Shown here in pieces: positions 32,722-42,058 of a DNA stretch of 44,010 nucleotides. The number at the start of each line of letters is the position of its first letter. Within the stretch, counting starts at the first letter, position 1. This DNA comes from CAZNPL01 sp964574815. Lineage in GTDB: Bacteria > Planctomycetota > Phycisphaerae > UBA1845. A program made the translations under genes and the position numbers. Location of the stretch: NCBI GenBank assembly GCA_964574815.1, contig CAZNPL010000049.1:1-44010 (forward strand). Direction: 5' to 3'. Under the pieces are notes generated by a model. It did not search any database. It was not told where the DNA came from and saw only the letters and a list, made by a program, of their open reading frames with translations.

Positions 32722-33735
32722 TCATCGGGACGACACATCGAGCCCCAGGGTGGCCAGGTCGCCACGGTGGAACTGGTTTTCTGCGAGCGCGGCGATCATG
32801 GCGGCGTTGTCCATGCAGTGGGACATTTGGGCGGCGTAGAAGGCGCAGCCGCGGGCCTCGCATGCCTCGGCCATCTGCGTCCGCAGTCGGCTGTTGGCGG
32901 CCACCCCGCCGCTCAATGCCACGGCCGACAATCCGGTCTGATCCAGCGCCCGCATCGTCTTGGCAACCAGCACGTCCACCACGGCGGCCTGAAAGCCGGC
33001 CCCGATTTCGGCGATTTGCTGTTGGCTCAGATTCTCCAGACCGCCGGATGTCTTTCCGGGACCGTTCACCGCGTAGAGCACCGCCGTCTTGATTCCCGAG
33101 AATGAGAAATCGAGCGAGTCCTTGCCCAGCATGGTGCGGGGAAACTCGACGGCTTCGGGATTTGCGGAGCGGGCCACCCGGTCGATCTCCGGTCCGCCCG
33201 GGTAGGGCAGACCCAGAATCATCGCCACCTTGTCGAACGCCTCGCCGGCCGCGTCGTCCGTCGTCCGCCCGAGCAGCCGGACGTCGTCAAGCCTGTTCAC
33301 GCGGTAAAGCGACGTGTGCCCACCTGAGACGACCAGTCCGACGGCCGGCCACGGAGGCGGATCGACGCCGATGCCGGGGCTGCACGCATGGGCCAGCACG
33401 TGATCGACGGCCACGAGGGGCTTGGACCACGCCCAGCTCAGCGCCTTGGCCGCCGTGACGCCGATCAGCAGCGAACCGACCAGCCCCGGCCTGGAGGTGA
33501 CGGCGATCGCGTCGATGTCGTCACGCCCGCAGCCTGCAACCTCCATCGCCTCGAGAATCACGGCATCCAATCGCTCGATGTGCGCCCGCGACGCGATTTC
33601 CGGCACGACGCCGCCGTATTTGCGGTGGAGTTCAACCTGGGATGCGATGACGTTGCTGCGCACGTCGCGGCCATCGACCACGACCGCGGCCGCCGTTTCG
33701 TCGCAGGAGGTTTCGATTCCGAGGATGGTGGTCAT
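32722..33735 (-). CDS. tsaD: tRNA N6-adenosine threonylcarbamoyltransferase TsaD
   Basis: 337 residues, standard. TsaD transfers threonylcarbamoyl to A37 of ANN-decoding tRNAs with TsaB and TsaE. Features: ILGIETSCDETAAAVV, GGVVPEIASRAHIERL (metal histidines in HxxxH-type SRAHIE), AVTSRPGLVGSLLIGV, VVSGGHTSLYRV, LPYPGGPEIDRVA, DFSFSGIKTAV and ALSGGVAANSRLR. The ATG start is at 33735. A TATAAG -10-like element and a palindrome lie directly upstream. larB follows after 188 bp. tsaB and tsaE are elsewhere. Confidence 0.96.
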   Translation of the reverse strand: MTTILGIETSCDETAAAVVVDGRDVRSNVIASQVELHRKYGGVVPEIASRAHIERLDAVILEAMEVAGCGRDDIDAIAVTSRPGLVGSLLIGVTAAKALSWAWSKPLVAVDHVLAHACSPGIGVDPPPWPAVGLVVSGGHTSLYRVNRLDDVRLLGRTTDDAAGEAFDKVAMILGLPYPGGPEIDRVARSANPEAVEFPRTMLGKDSLDFSFSGIKTAVLYAVNGPGKTSGGLENLSQQQIAEIGAGFQAAVVDVLVAKTMRALDQTGLSAVALSGGVAANSRLRTQMAEACEARGCAFYAAQMSHCMDNAAMIAALAENQFHRGDLATLGLDVSSR

Positions 33736-34073
33736 GCCCCGACAAGCCCCGATGCTTGCTTATAGTGCGTACGCTGGTTGCGTACGGGTCGCGATTGGTA
33801 CTTGGCCGCCTTCAGCCGTCCCTCCGGGACTGGTCCGTTTGGGCCCCGACAGATTCCCAGCGATAAATCGCTGGGCTATTTTCAATTGCCCCGCTGGTGC
33901 AAGGCGTCGCGAGACGCGGCATTCACGGCAACGAGCGCGCGTGGGGGTTGTGATACATGCGCAAGCGTCGGCATGGTTCCCCCGCGTCGGTCCATTTGCC
34001 CACGCGCGGCATGCCCACGCAAGCGCGGGCATGGCACCCGCGCGAATACCCGGTTGTTTCTCTGAAACGGTCA
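33736..34073. repeat. Intergenic cluster of planctomycete-type palindromes
   Basis: 338 bp between tsaD and nadC carries several hairpins: GTCCC-TCC-GGGAC (33818-33830), perfect CCCAGCGAT-AA-ATCGCTGGG (33856-33875), and ATGCCCACGC-AA-GCGCGGGCAT with one mismatch (34011-34032), followed by ATGGCACCC (34031-34039). Motifs of this form are recalled as abundant in planctomycete genomes. No protein is supported here. Confidence 0.6.
33768..33786. promoter_or_regulatory. Operator-like palindrome upstream of tsaD
   Basis: CGTACGC-TGGTT-GCGTACG is a perfect 7-bp inverted repeat, about 33 bases before the tsaD ATG and immediately upstream of TATAAG on the minus strand (33759-33764). The placement fits a repressor or activator site. 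No regulator is known. Confidence 0.35.
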
Positions 34074-34985
34074 TCACGCAGCCTCGCTGCTTACCTTTTC
34101 CATCGCCAGATCGACGGCGGTCGCCGAATGCGTCAATGCGCCGACCGAGATGCGCTCGACACCGGTTTCGGCGACAGCTCGAACTGTATCCAGGGTGATA
34201 CCGCCCGAGGCTTCGAGCGCCGGACGTCCGCTCGGGCATAAGGCGTTTCGCATCGTCACGGCCTCTGCCATCTGGCCCGCGGTAAAGTTATCCAACAGGA
34301 TCACGTCGATGCCGATCACCTTTAACAACTCCTCGAGCTGACTGAGCGAGTCGACCTCAACCTCGACAAACTCCGGCCGCGGCGACAACTGCTCCACCCC
34401 GTTCAACAGCTCGAAGACCCGGTGGGCCAGGCGATCGACCGGGACGCCGGCCAAGTGGTTGTCCTTAATCAGCACGGCGTCATACAGACCCATGCGATGG
34501 TTGTGCCCGCCGCCGCAGCGGACGGCATACTTCTCGAGCAGTCGCCAGCCCGGCGTCGTCTTGCGCGTGTCCAATATCTCCGCGCCGGTTCCGGCCACCA
34601 CTTCGACATACTTCCGCGTCAGCGTGGCGATTCCGCAGAGGCGCTGAAGGAAGTTGAGCAGCACGCGTTCGGCGGCCAGCATCGAGGCGTACGATCCGGA
34701 AATCCGCGCCAACACGGCGGGGTAATCGTCGAATCGCGTCCCGTCGACCGCGCTGTCGCCCCACTCGATCACGAGGTTCTCGTTGTAAACACGCAGGATT
34801 TCGGCCGCGACGGCCTGGCCGGCAAGCACGCACGGCTCCCGGGCAATCAGGTTGAATTCGGCGGCGGCCATGCCGACATCCAGCAGCGTGCCGGTCACAT
34901 CCCCGGCGCCCAGGTCCTCGTCACGGGCGATTTCGGCCAGCTTGCTCGCTTGCGCTTTCAGGGCATCGGCTTCAATATCGCCCAC
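34074..34985 (-). CDS. nadC: Nicotinate-nucleotide diphosphorylase (carboxylating)
   Basis: 303 residues. NadC converts quinolinate and PRPP to nicotinate mononucleotide in NAD synthesis. Conserved segments are EDLGAGDVTGTLLD, ERVLLNFLQRLCGIATLTRK, ILDTRKTTPGWRLLEKYAVR, GGGHNHRMGLYDAVLIKDNH (quinolinate and phosphate binding), VEVEVDSLSQLEELL, VILLDNFTAGQM, LEASGGITLDTV and ISVGALTHSATAVDLAM. The ATG is 12 bp after the uvrB stop, so the two form an operon. nadA and nadB are not in the window. Confidence 0.96.
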   Translation of the reverse strand: MGDIEADALKAQASKLAEIARDEDLGAGDVTGTLLDVGMAAAEFNLIAREPCVLAGQAVAAEILRVYNENLVIEWGDSAVDGTRFDDYPAVLARISGSYASMLAAERVLLNFLQRLCGIATLTRKYVEVVAGTGAEILDTRKTTPGWRLLEKYAVRCGGGHNHRMGLYDAVLIKDNHLAGVPVDRLAHRVFELLNGVEQLSPRPEFVEVEVDSLSQLEELLKVIGIDVILLDNFTAGQMAEAVTMRNALCPSGRPALEASGGITLDTVRAVAETGVERISVGALTHSATAVDLAMEKVSSEAA

Positions 34986-34997
34986 GAGATGGTCCTC

Positions 34998-37070
<2,073 letters not shown>

Positions 37071-37117
37071 GATCCGACTCCTGCCGGTGCCGACGGCGTT
37101 GCCGGCTGATTCCGTTA

Positions 37118-37146
37118 ATGATAGCCCCGCCGAGAACGTCCGACAA
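37118..37146 (-). promoter_or_regulatory. Sigma70 promoter for uvrB-nadC
   Basis: On the minus strand TTGTCG (37141-37146) and TATCAT (37118-37123) are separated by 17 bp, about 48 bases before the uvrB GTG. No LexA-like box is obvious beside it. Confidence 0.6.
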
Positions 37147-37298
37147 AGGCCGCTGGTGTCGCCAGGATTGACTGCCGCTGCAAGCGTGGTGCACTCCCCG
37201 CGGAGCATCATTCCGGCGGCGGGCGGAGTTGCGGGCTTGCGGCTGAGTGTCCGAATAGGTAGGTTCAATGTCGGCACAGGCTTAGGATCGCGAGGACA

Positions 37299-37700
37299 GT
37301 GAAGGCGACCGAGGAGACACAGATTTCGGTGTTTTTGCGCAATCGGCCCGGCTCCGTGGCCGAATTGGGCCGCCGGTTGAGCGATGCCGGGTTGAGTGTC
37401 CGGGGGATGGCGATCGTCGATACAGTGGACATCGGCACGGTGCGAATGATCGTGGACGACGTGCATCGCGCCGAGCAGGTCCTGAAGGACGCGGGCAGCC
37501 CGTTCATGGTGGCCCGCGTGATATGCCTGGAGATGCCCAACTGCCTGGGTTCGTTCGCTGAGATCGCGCGGACGATGGCCAACGCGGGGGTGAACATCGA
37601 GTACGCCTACGTGACGGCGTTGTCGGGCAACGAGCGGTCGCTGGGCGTCTTTCGGGTGAATGACATCGACACGGCGTTGAGGCTGGAGTACCCCGATTAG
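37299..37700 (+). CDS. Tandem ACT-domain protein
   Basis: 133 residues forming two ACT-like halves: QISVFLRNRPGSVAELGRRL then DIGTVRMIVDD, and VICLEMPNCLGSFAEIARTM then SGNERSLGVFRVND. Each has the G(S)-x-x-x-(E/L) loop between first strand and helix that binds amino acids. Stand-alone tandem ACT proteins are putative amino-acid sensors. No enzyme domain is attached and the ligand is unknown. The GTG start has GAGGA four bases upstream. The gene diverges from uvrB across 228 bp. Confidence 0.85.
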   Translation: MKATEETQISVFLRNRPGSVAELGRRLSDAGLSVRGMAIVDTVDIGTVRMIVDDVHRAEQVLKDAGSPFMVARVICLEMPNCLGSFAEIARTMANAGVNIEYAYVTALSGNERSLGVFRVNDIDTALRLEYPD

Positions 37701-37775
37701 CCCTCCGCCCCGCCGATTCACCCCGTCGCGAATTGGACGAGCGAAGGCGCGAAGCCCCCGACCAGCGGAGCGAGC

Positions 37776-37803
37776 TGGACGACCGGCCGAGCGTAAGTAT
37801 ACT
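37776..37803 (+). promoter_or_regulatory. Promoter for tRNA-Arg
   Basis: TGGACG (37776-37781), 16-bp spacer and TATACT (37798-37803). The mature tRNA begins at 37855, about 45 bases after the expected start of transcription. Confidence 0.5.
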
Positions 37804-37854
37804 CAAAGTGCGCGACGGTCGGCCTCAGCTATAGGCGGCCAAAGTCGAGCCGAA

Positions 37855-37928
<74 letters not shown>

Positions 37929-38115
37929 TTTTCCCGAATTCCTGTCGCGGGGTGCTTTACTGGTGGAATGCGGGCTTCGCCGCTGTCCGGAGAGGGCAGT
38001 TGTGCGCCGTTGAGTCGCGGTTCCGCGAATGCTCGTTTGGGACCGCCGTTGACATCCGGCGCACGGTGCGCAATCGCCAGCTGATGAAGTCCGGCGGTAG
38101 AGCTGGCCGTTCGCC

Positions 38116-38706
38116 TTACCGCTTCGAGAACTGGAAGCGGCGGCGGGCGCCTCGCTGGCCGTATTTCTTGCGTTCGACTTCGCGGCTGTCGCGGGTCAGG
38201 AAATTGCCGTCGCGCAGGGTCTGCGTGTACTCGGGGTTGAATCGGCACAATGCCCGCGCAACGCCCAGCATGATCGCGCCGGCCTGGCCGGTTGTGCCGC
38301 CGCCGCGCACGTTGACGAAGACGTCGATGTGCTTTCGCGAAGCGGTGGCCTCGAGCGGCGCCACGCAGTCGCTCTGATCCCGGCTACGGCTGAAGAAGTC
38401 GTTCACATCCTTCTTGTTGACGACGAACTTGCCCTCACCCTCTCTGATTCGCACGCGCGCCACGGAGGTCTTTCGCCGGCCGGTGCCCCACCAGTAACCG
38501 TATTGAGGTTCCGACTTGGGCGTCGGCGGCTCGAACTCGGGCGAGGGCATCTCGGTGGTCGTCGCAGCGCCGGGCTCGGCCGTCGCGGTGGCAGACTCGG
38601 CCGGCGGTGCGGCGGATTCGGTTGCGCTCGGCTCTGTGGGGGTCGTTTCGGTCGATTCCGCCGGCTTTTCGCTGCCGGCCTCGGGCGTCCTTTGTTCCTC
38701 AGTCAC
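38116..38706 (-). CDS. rpsI: 30S ribosomal protein S9 with N-terminal extension
   Basis: 196 residues, against about 130 in the family. The S9 domain begins near residue 70 (YGYWWGTGRRKTSVARVRIR) and contains FVVNKKDVNDFF, VFVNVRGGGTTGQAGAIMLG, ARALCRFNP and the C-terminal DSREVERKKYGQRGARRRFQ plus FSKR that contacts P-site tRNA. Residues 1-66 are an acidic low-complexity extension rich in Glu, Thr, Ala, Pro and Ser, probably disordered. It follows rplM by 27 bp, the usual L13-S9 operon. Confidence 0.96.
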   Translation of the reverse strand: MTEEQRTPEAGSEKPAESTETTPTEPSATESAAPPAESATATAEPGAATTTEMPSPEFEPPTPKSEPQYGYWWGTGRRKTSVARVRIREGEGKFVVNKKDVNDFFSRSRDQSDCVAPLEATASRKHIDVFVNVRGGGTTGQAGAIMLGVARALCRFNPEYTQTLRDGNFLTRDSREVERKKYGQRGARRRFQFSKR

Positions 38707-38733
38707 GAACGAGCTTCTCCAAGGGGATCGGGC

Positions 38734-39177
38734 TTAGAACTTCCATTCCGTCGGTTGCTGGGCGGCGTGCGGATGCGCGTCGCCACGGTAGCACTTGAGC
38801 TTTCGAAGCATGTGCCGCCCGAGCGCGTTCTTCGGCAGCATCCGCCGGACGGCTGTGTGCAGCACGCGCTCGGGATGCTTGGCGAACATTTCGCGCATCG
38901 GCGTTTCCTTGTAGCCGCCGGGATAATACGAATACCGGGCGTACGACTTGTGGTCGAGCTTGTTTCCGGTCACGGAGATCTTGTCGACGTTGGTCACAAC
39001 GACGAAGTCACCCGTGTCCACGTGCGGTGTGTAGGTCGGCTTGTGCTTGCCCATAAGAACTTGGGCGATCCTGCTGGCCAGTCGGCCCAGCACCATCCCG
39101 TCGGCATCGACGTGATGCCACGCCCGCCGGACCTCGTCCGGTTTGGCTACTGTCGTACGTCGCGTTCCTGTCGGCAT
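38734..39177 (-). CDS. rplM: 50S ribosomal protein L13
   Basis: 147 residues, normal for L13, an early-assembly large-subunit protein. Signatures: AWHHVDADGMVLGRLASRIA, LMGKHKPTYTPHVDTGDFVV, VTNVDKISVTGNKLDHKSYA, YSYYPGGYKETPMREMFAKH, and AVRRMLPKNALGRHMLRKLK followed by CYRGDAHPHAAQQP. The ATG at 39177 is preferred because residues further upstream are not conserved. It is first in the rplM-rpsI operon and has a promoter at 39232-39259. Confidence 0.97.
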   Translation of the reverse strand: MPTGTRRTTVAKPDEVRRAWHHVDADGMVLGRLASRIAQVLMGKHKPTYTPHVDTGDFVVVTNVDKISVTGNKLDHKSYARYSYYPGGYKETPMREMFAKHPERVLHTAVRRMLPKNALGRHMLRKLKCYRGDAHPHAAQQPTEWKF

Positions 39178-39231
39178 CCGTCTGGCCGCCTTTGCTTGCC
39201 CTTCAGTTCCAGTCCACACGCGGAATCCAGC

Positions 39232-39259
39232 AAGATAACGCTATGTCCGGCCCCGTCAA
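39232..39259 (-). promoter_or_regulatory. Sigma70 promoter for rplM-rpsI
   Basis: On the minus strand TTGACG (39254-39259) and TATCTT (39232-39237) are 16 bp apart, about 55 bases before the rplM ATG. Confidence 0.6.
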
Positions 39260-39313
39260 GTGCCGCAACCCCAGGGTCGGTCGGTGGCCCGTGACAGTTT
39301 GGGCGGGGCCTCT

Positions 39314-39390
39314 GGGAGGGCGAGCTTCCCGGCGAACCGTGAGGTTTGTGGTTTGTATCGATTGCGGCTCGGCAGGAGCCTCGCCCGCCC
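39314..39390. repeat. Imperfect 26-bp inverted repeat
   Basis: Arms at 39314-39339 and 39365-39390 pair at 20 of 26 positions, separated by 25 bases. The second arm reads CGGCTCGGCAGGAGCCTCGC and on. It resembles a dispersed planctomycete palindrome by memory. Confidence 0.55.
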
Positions 39391-39618
39391 TTAATGCGGC
39401 AACCGCTGCTGCCCGCCGATTCTGTCGCGCACCCGGTCGGTGAGTCCCCGATGCGGTCCGGCGCCGGGTTGCCGTCCGTTCAGCATCCCCCGGTGAGGCA
39501 ACTCGCCGTACGCTACCCTCCTATCCTATCAGAGCGGCCGGCCGGTCAAAACGTGCCAACGTCAGGGGCGGATTTTTATTATCTCCACTGTATTTCCCGT
39601 CGGCGAAGCCGTTCGACA

Positions 39619-39682
39619 GCACTGGCGTACAAGTCGGCAGTGGTACGCGCCAGTGCCCGTCGGCGGTACCGGGACAGGCACT
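39619..39682. repeat. Nested palindromes downstream of the YjbQ gene
   Basis: GCACTGGCGTAC (39619-39630) pairs with GTACG-CG-CCAGTGC (39643-39656, a 2-base bulge). An overlapping hairpin pairs AGTGCC (39652-39657) with GGCACT (39677-39682), the latter reaching into the stop codon of the minus-strand gene. Either could end transcription, but no U-tract follows. Confidence 0.5.
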
Positions 39683-40103
39683 ACTCGCCCATGACCTGCA
39701 CGACGATCCGCCGGTCTCGGGCCCGGGTGTCGAAATCGAGGAGCACGATCTGCTGCCACGTGCCGAGCGTGAGCCGTCCGTCAACCAGGGGGACGGTCAA
39801 GCTCGGGCCGAGCATTGAGGCCCGGACGTGCGAGTGGCCGTTGTCGTCGTGCCAGGTCTCCTCATGACGATAGACGCCGTCCTCCGGCGCGATCTTCTCG
39901 AAGAAGGCCTTGAGGTCGTGGTTGACCAGCCCCGGCTCGAACTCGGTCGTGGTGATGCCGCCCGTGGATCCGACGACGAACACCGTCACGGTCCCCGCAC
40001 GAATGCTGCCGTTTCCGATGCAGCGTGCCACTTCGTCGGTCAGGTCCAGAACCTGGCTGTTTCCGCGCGTCGACACCTGAATTTCATGTGTTTCGACTGT
40101 CAT
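39681..40103 (-). CDS. YjbQ/UPF0047 family protein
   Basis: 140 residues, typical of the family. Conserved parts: TVETHEIQVSTRGNSQVLDL, AGTVTVFVVGSTGGITTTEF, RHEETWHDDNGHSHVRASML, GPSLTVPLVDGRLTLGTWQQ, IVLLDFDTRARDRRIVVQVM. Family members bind metal through conserved histidines, and some have thiamine-phosphate synthase side activity in vitro. The physiological role is unclear. The ATG at 40103 matches the family start. A nested palindrome follows the stop. Confidence 0.9.
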   Translation of the reverse strand: MTVETHEIQVSTRGNSQVLDLTDEVARCIGNGSIRAGTVTVFVVGSTGGITTTEFEPGLVNHDLKAFFEKIAPEDGVYRHEETWHDDNGHSHVRASMLGPSLTVPLVDGRLTLGTWQQIVLLDFDTRARDRRIVVQVMGE

Positions 40104-40210
40104 GCAGCGTAGCCTACCGACGGCATCTTGCCCGTGGCAAGTCGGGCGTTCGCACGGGGGCGAGGAGCGACTTGTGCCCGCCCACAAGCGGCGACGCTAC
40201 GGTCAGGGGA

Positions 40211-42043
40211 TCACGCGACGGCCGCTTCGAGCGGTTGCTCTTTCCTCTCCGGGCCGAAAGTCAGGCGACCATAGTACAGCAGTGCACAGAGCGCTATGAA
40301 GGCCAGGTCGATCGTGCCCAGCAGGAACATGTACCGCACGACGGCGCCGGTGCCGAAGCCGTAGCTATGCAATCCGATGCCCAGGACGTAGTTCACGCCC
40401 ACGTAGGTCATGATGATGAGCCAGAAGGCGACCACGCTCTTGAGCGCCGTTCCGAACCGGCCTCGTGACATGACGAACACGACGGTCCCGACCGCGGCCC
40501 CGACAAGCCCGACAATCTTGCCCGAGGTGAGGGGAGCAAGCTTCGGAACGATGAGCGCGAAGACGGCGATGCCGCCGATCAGCCCCACCAGATACGCCCA
40601 ACGCGGAACGCGCTCGTAATCGATCCGCACGTGGAGGATTGTCAGATAAGCGAGCAGCGCGACGAGCGACCACACCTCCTTGGGATCCCAGCCCCAATAC
40701 CGCCCCCAGGAATACGCCGCCCACATGCTGCCGGTTACGACTCCGACGAAGAGCAGGATCGAACCGACGTGAATGTACCAGTAGTGAAGCTGGTCGATGG
40801 TATGAATGAGACGACGCTTGCCGGGCACCGCGGCCATCGTGGCGAGCTGCACGTGCGCGATCAGCACGCCGAGAGCCAGGACCGAGTAAGAGACCATGAT
40901 GACGGGTACGTGGATGGACATCCAGATCGTGTCCCTCAAGACCGGCGGGATGGGTCGCACAGTCGGGTCCATCGGCAGGAGGTCCGCAAGCATCAACGAG
41001 ACCGCCCCCATGAACGCGGCCGTCAGCGGGATGAGCCGTTGATGGAAAATCAACATCGATACGATCGCAAAGGCCCCCATGCCCCAGCTCAAGAACAAGA
41101 GCGACTCGAACATGTTCGAGGCCGGGATACGCCCCGCGATCGTCCAGCGGAGCGACAGGCCGTACGTCAATACCCCGAACCCGGCCAGCAGGCCGATAAG
41201 CACCACCCCGTCGAACCAGCGACGCCGAACGCCCATCGCCGCGGCGGCCAGGATGGCGGCCAGCACCATCACGATCCAGGCGGTTCGAAACGGCTGAAGC
41301 CGATTGTACCGCAGTTCGGTTGCGATCAGTTCGGGGGAAGGGCGGTGCGCGGCCGGCAGGGCGTTCAGCCGCGTTCGAAGCAACTGCGCTGCAGCCGTGA
41401 AGCGCTCCGCATCGTCCGCCAGGAAGGCTGCCCCCAGTTCGTCCCAGGCGGCAACGACGTTCGCCGTCTCCGATGCGGCGGCTGTGGCGCCCTCACCGAT
41501 CGGCTTCCAGGCGGCCGAAGCGTCTTGGGCATTCGGGATCAGCCGGATGGAGCGCCCCTCGAAGATTCGCTGAATTTCGAAAAGCTGAGCACTGATCGCT
41601 TCGACTTTCGACTCCAACGGATCGGGCTTTTTGCCGCTTTCTCTGTGCGCTAACTGGTTAAAGAGTTCTCGCAGGCGCGCGTGGCTGATCAGTTCAGCGT
41701 ACGAAAACACGGTACGAGCCTGGGGCAGTTCGAGGGCCTCGCGCAGTTCGGCGTTGCCGATCGGGATCAGCGGCTGCCGCATCCACTTTTGCGGATCGAA
41801 CGTCCACGCCAGCAGCCACAGAACGGAATCGTGACCTTGATACCCGGCCGTCCCGGTGACCTCGCGAACGAGATCGCGCGCCACGCTGTCCAAGGGCGGC
41901 CAGCGGCCGTCGTGTTGCGTGATGATCCCGCGAACGACGCTCAGATCGAGCGTTTCCGGCAGGTGCGCCGCGGCGGAGCCCTCGGCCGGATTCTGCGGCG
42001 CCGCCAGGACGGTGGCCACGAGGATGAACATGCAATGCGTCAT
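40211..42043 (-). CDS. ccsA: Cytochrome c biogenesis protein CcsA (System II) with N-terminal domain
   Basis: 610 residues. The C-terminal half has about eight to ten membrane helices and the haem-handling tryptophan-rich motif YWGWDPKEVWSL, with conserved histidines in HVPVIMVSYS and HYWYIHVGSILLF. CcsA with ResB/CcsB carries haem across the membrane and attaches it to apocytochromes c. Residues about 25-260 precede the helices and include ITQHDGRWPPLDSVARDLV, an N-terminal periplasmic domain seen in Bacteroidetes and planctomycete-type CcsA proteins, with a signal-like start. It follows resB by 15 bp in the same operon. Confidence 0.92.
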   Translation of the reverse strand: MTHCMFILVATVLAAPQNPAEGSAAAHLPETLDLSVVRGIITQHDGRWPPLDSVARDLVREVTGTAGYQGHDSVLWLLAWTFDPQKWMRQPLIPIGNAELREALELPQARTVFSYAELISHARLRELFNQLAHRESGKKPDPLESKVEAISAQLFEIQRIFEGRSIRLIPNAQDASAAWKPIGEGATAAASETANVVAAWDELGAAFLADDAERFTAAAQLLRTRLNALPAAHRPSPELIATELRYNRLQPFRTAWIVMVLAAILAAAAMGVRRRWFDGVVLIGLLAGFGVLTYGLSLRWTIAGRIPASNMFESLLFLSWGMGAFAIVSMLIFHQRLIPLTAAFMGAVSLMLADLLPMDPTVRPIPPVLRDTIWMSIHVPVIMVSYSVLALGVLIAHVQLATMAAVPGKRRLIHTIDQLHYWYIHVGSILLFVGVVTGSMWAAYSWGRYWGWDPKEVWSLVALLAYLTILHVRIDYERVPRWAYLVGLIGGIAVFALIVPKLAPLTSGKIVGLVGAAVGTVVFVMSRGRFGTALKSVVAFWLIIMTYVGVNYVLGIGLHSYGFGTGAVVRYMFLLGTIDLAFIALCALLYYGRLTFGPERKEQPLEAAVA

Positions 42044-42058
42044 GGGCCGATTCTCTCC

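Larger units (their letters stand above)
39178..39680. other. Long intergenic region upstream of rplM
   Basis: 503 bp between two minus-strand genes. It contains the rplM promoter and two palindromic elements listed separately, plus a locally AT-rich run near 39570-39590. No coding frame is supported. Confidence 0.6.

Noticed and set aside
37071..37721. Longer uvrB open frame extending to 37721
   Set aside because: The extension has no UvrB homology, overlaps the ACT-domain gene, and lies upstream of a good promoter and of an AGGAG-preceded GTG at 37070.
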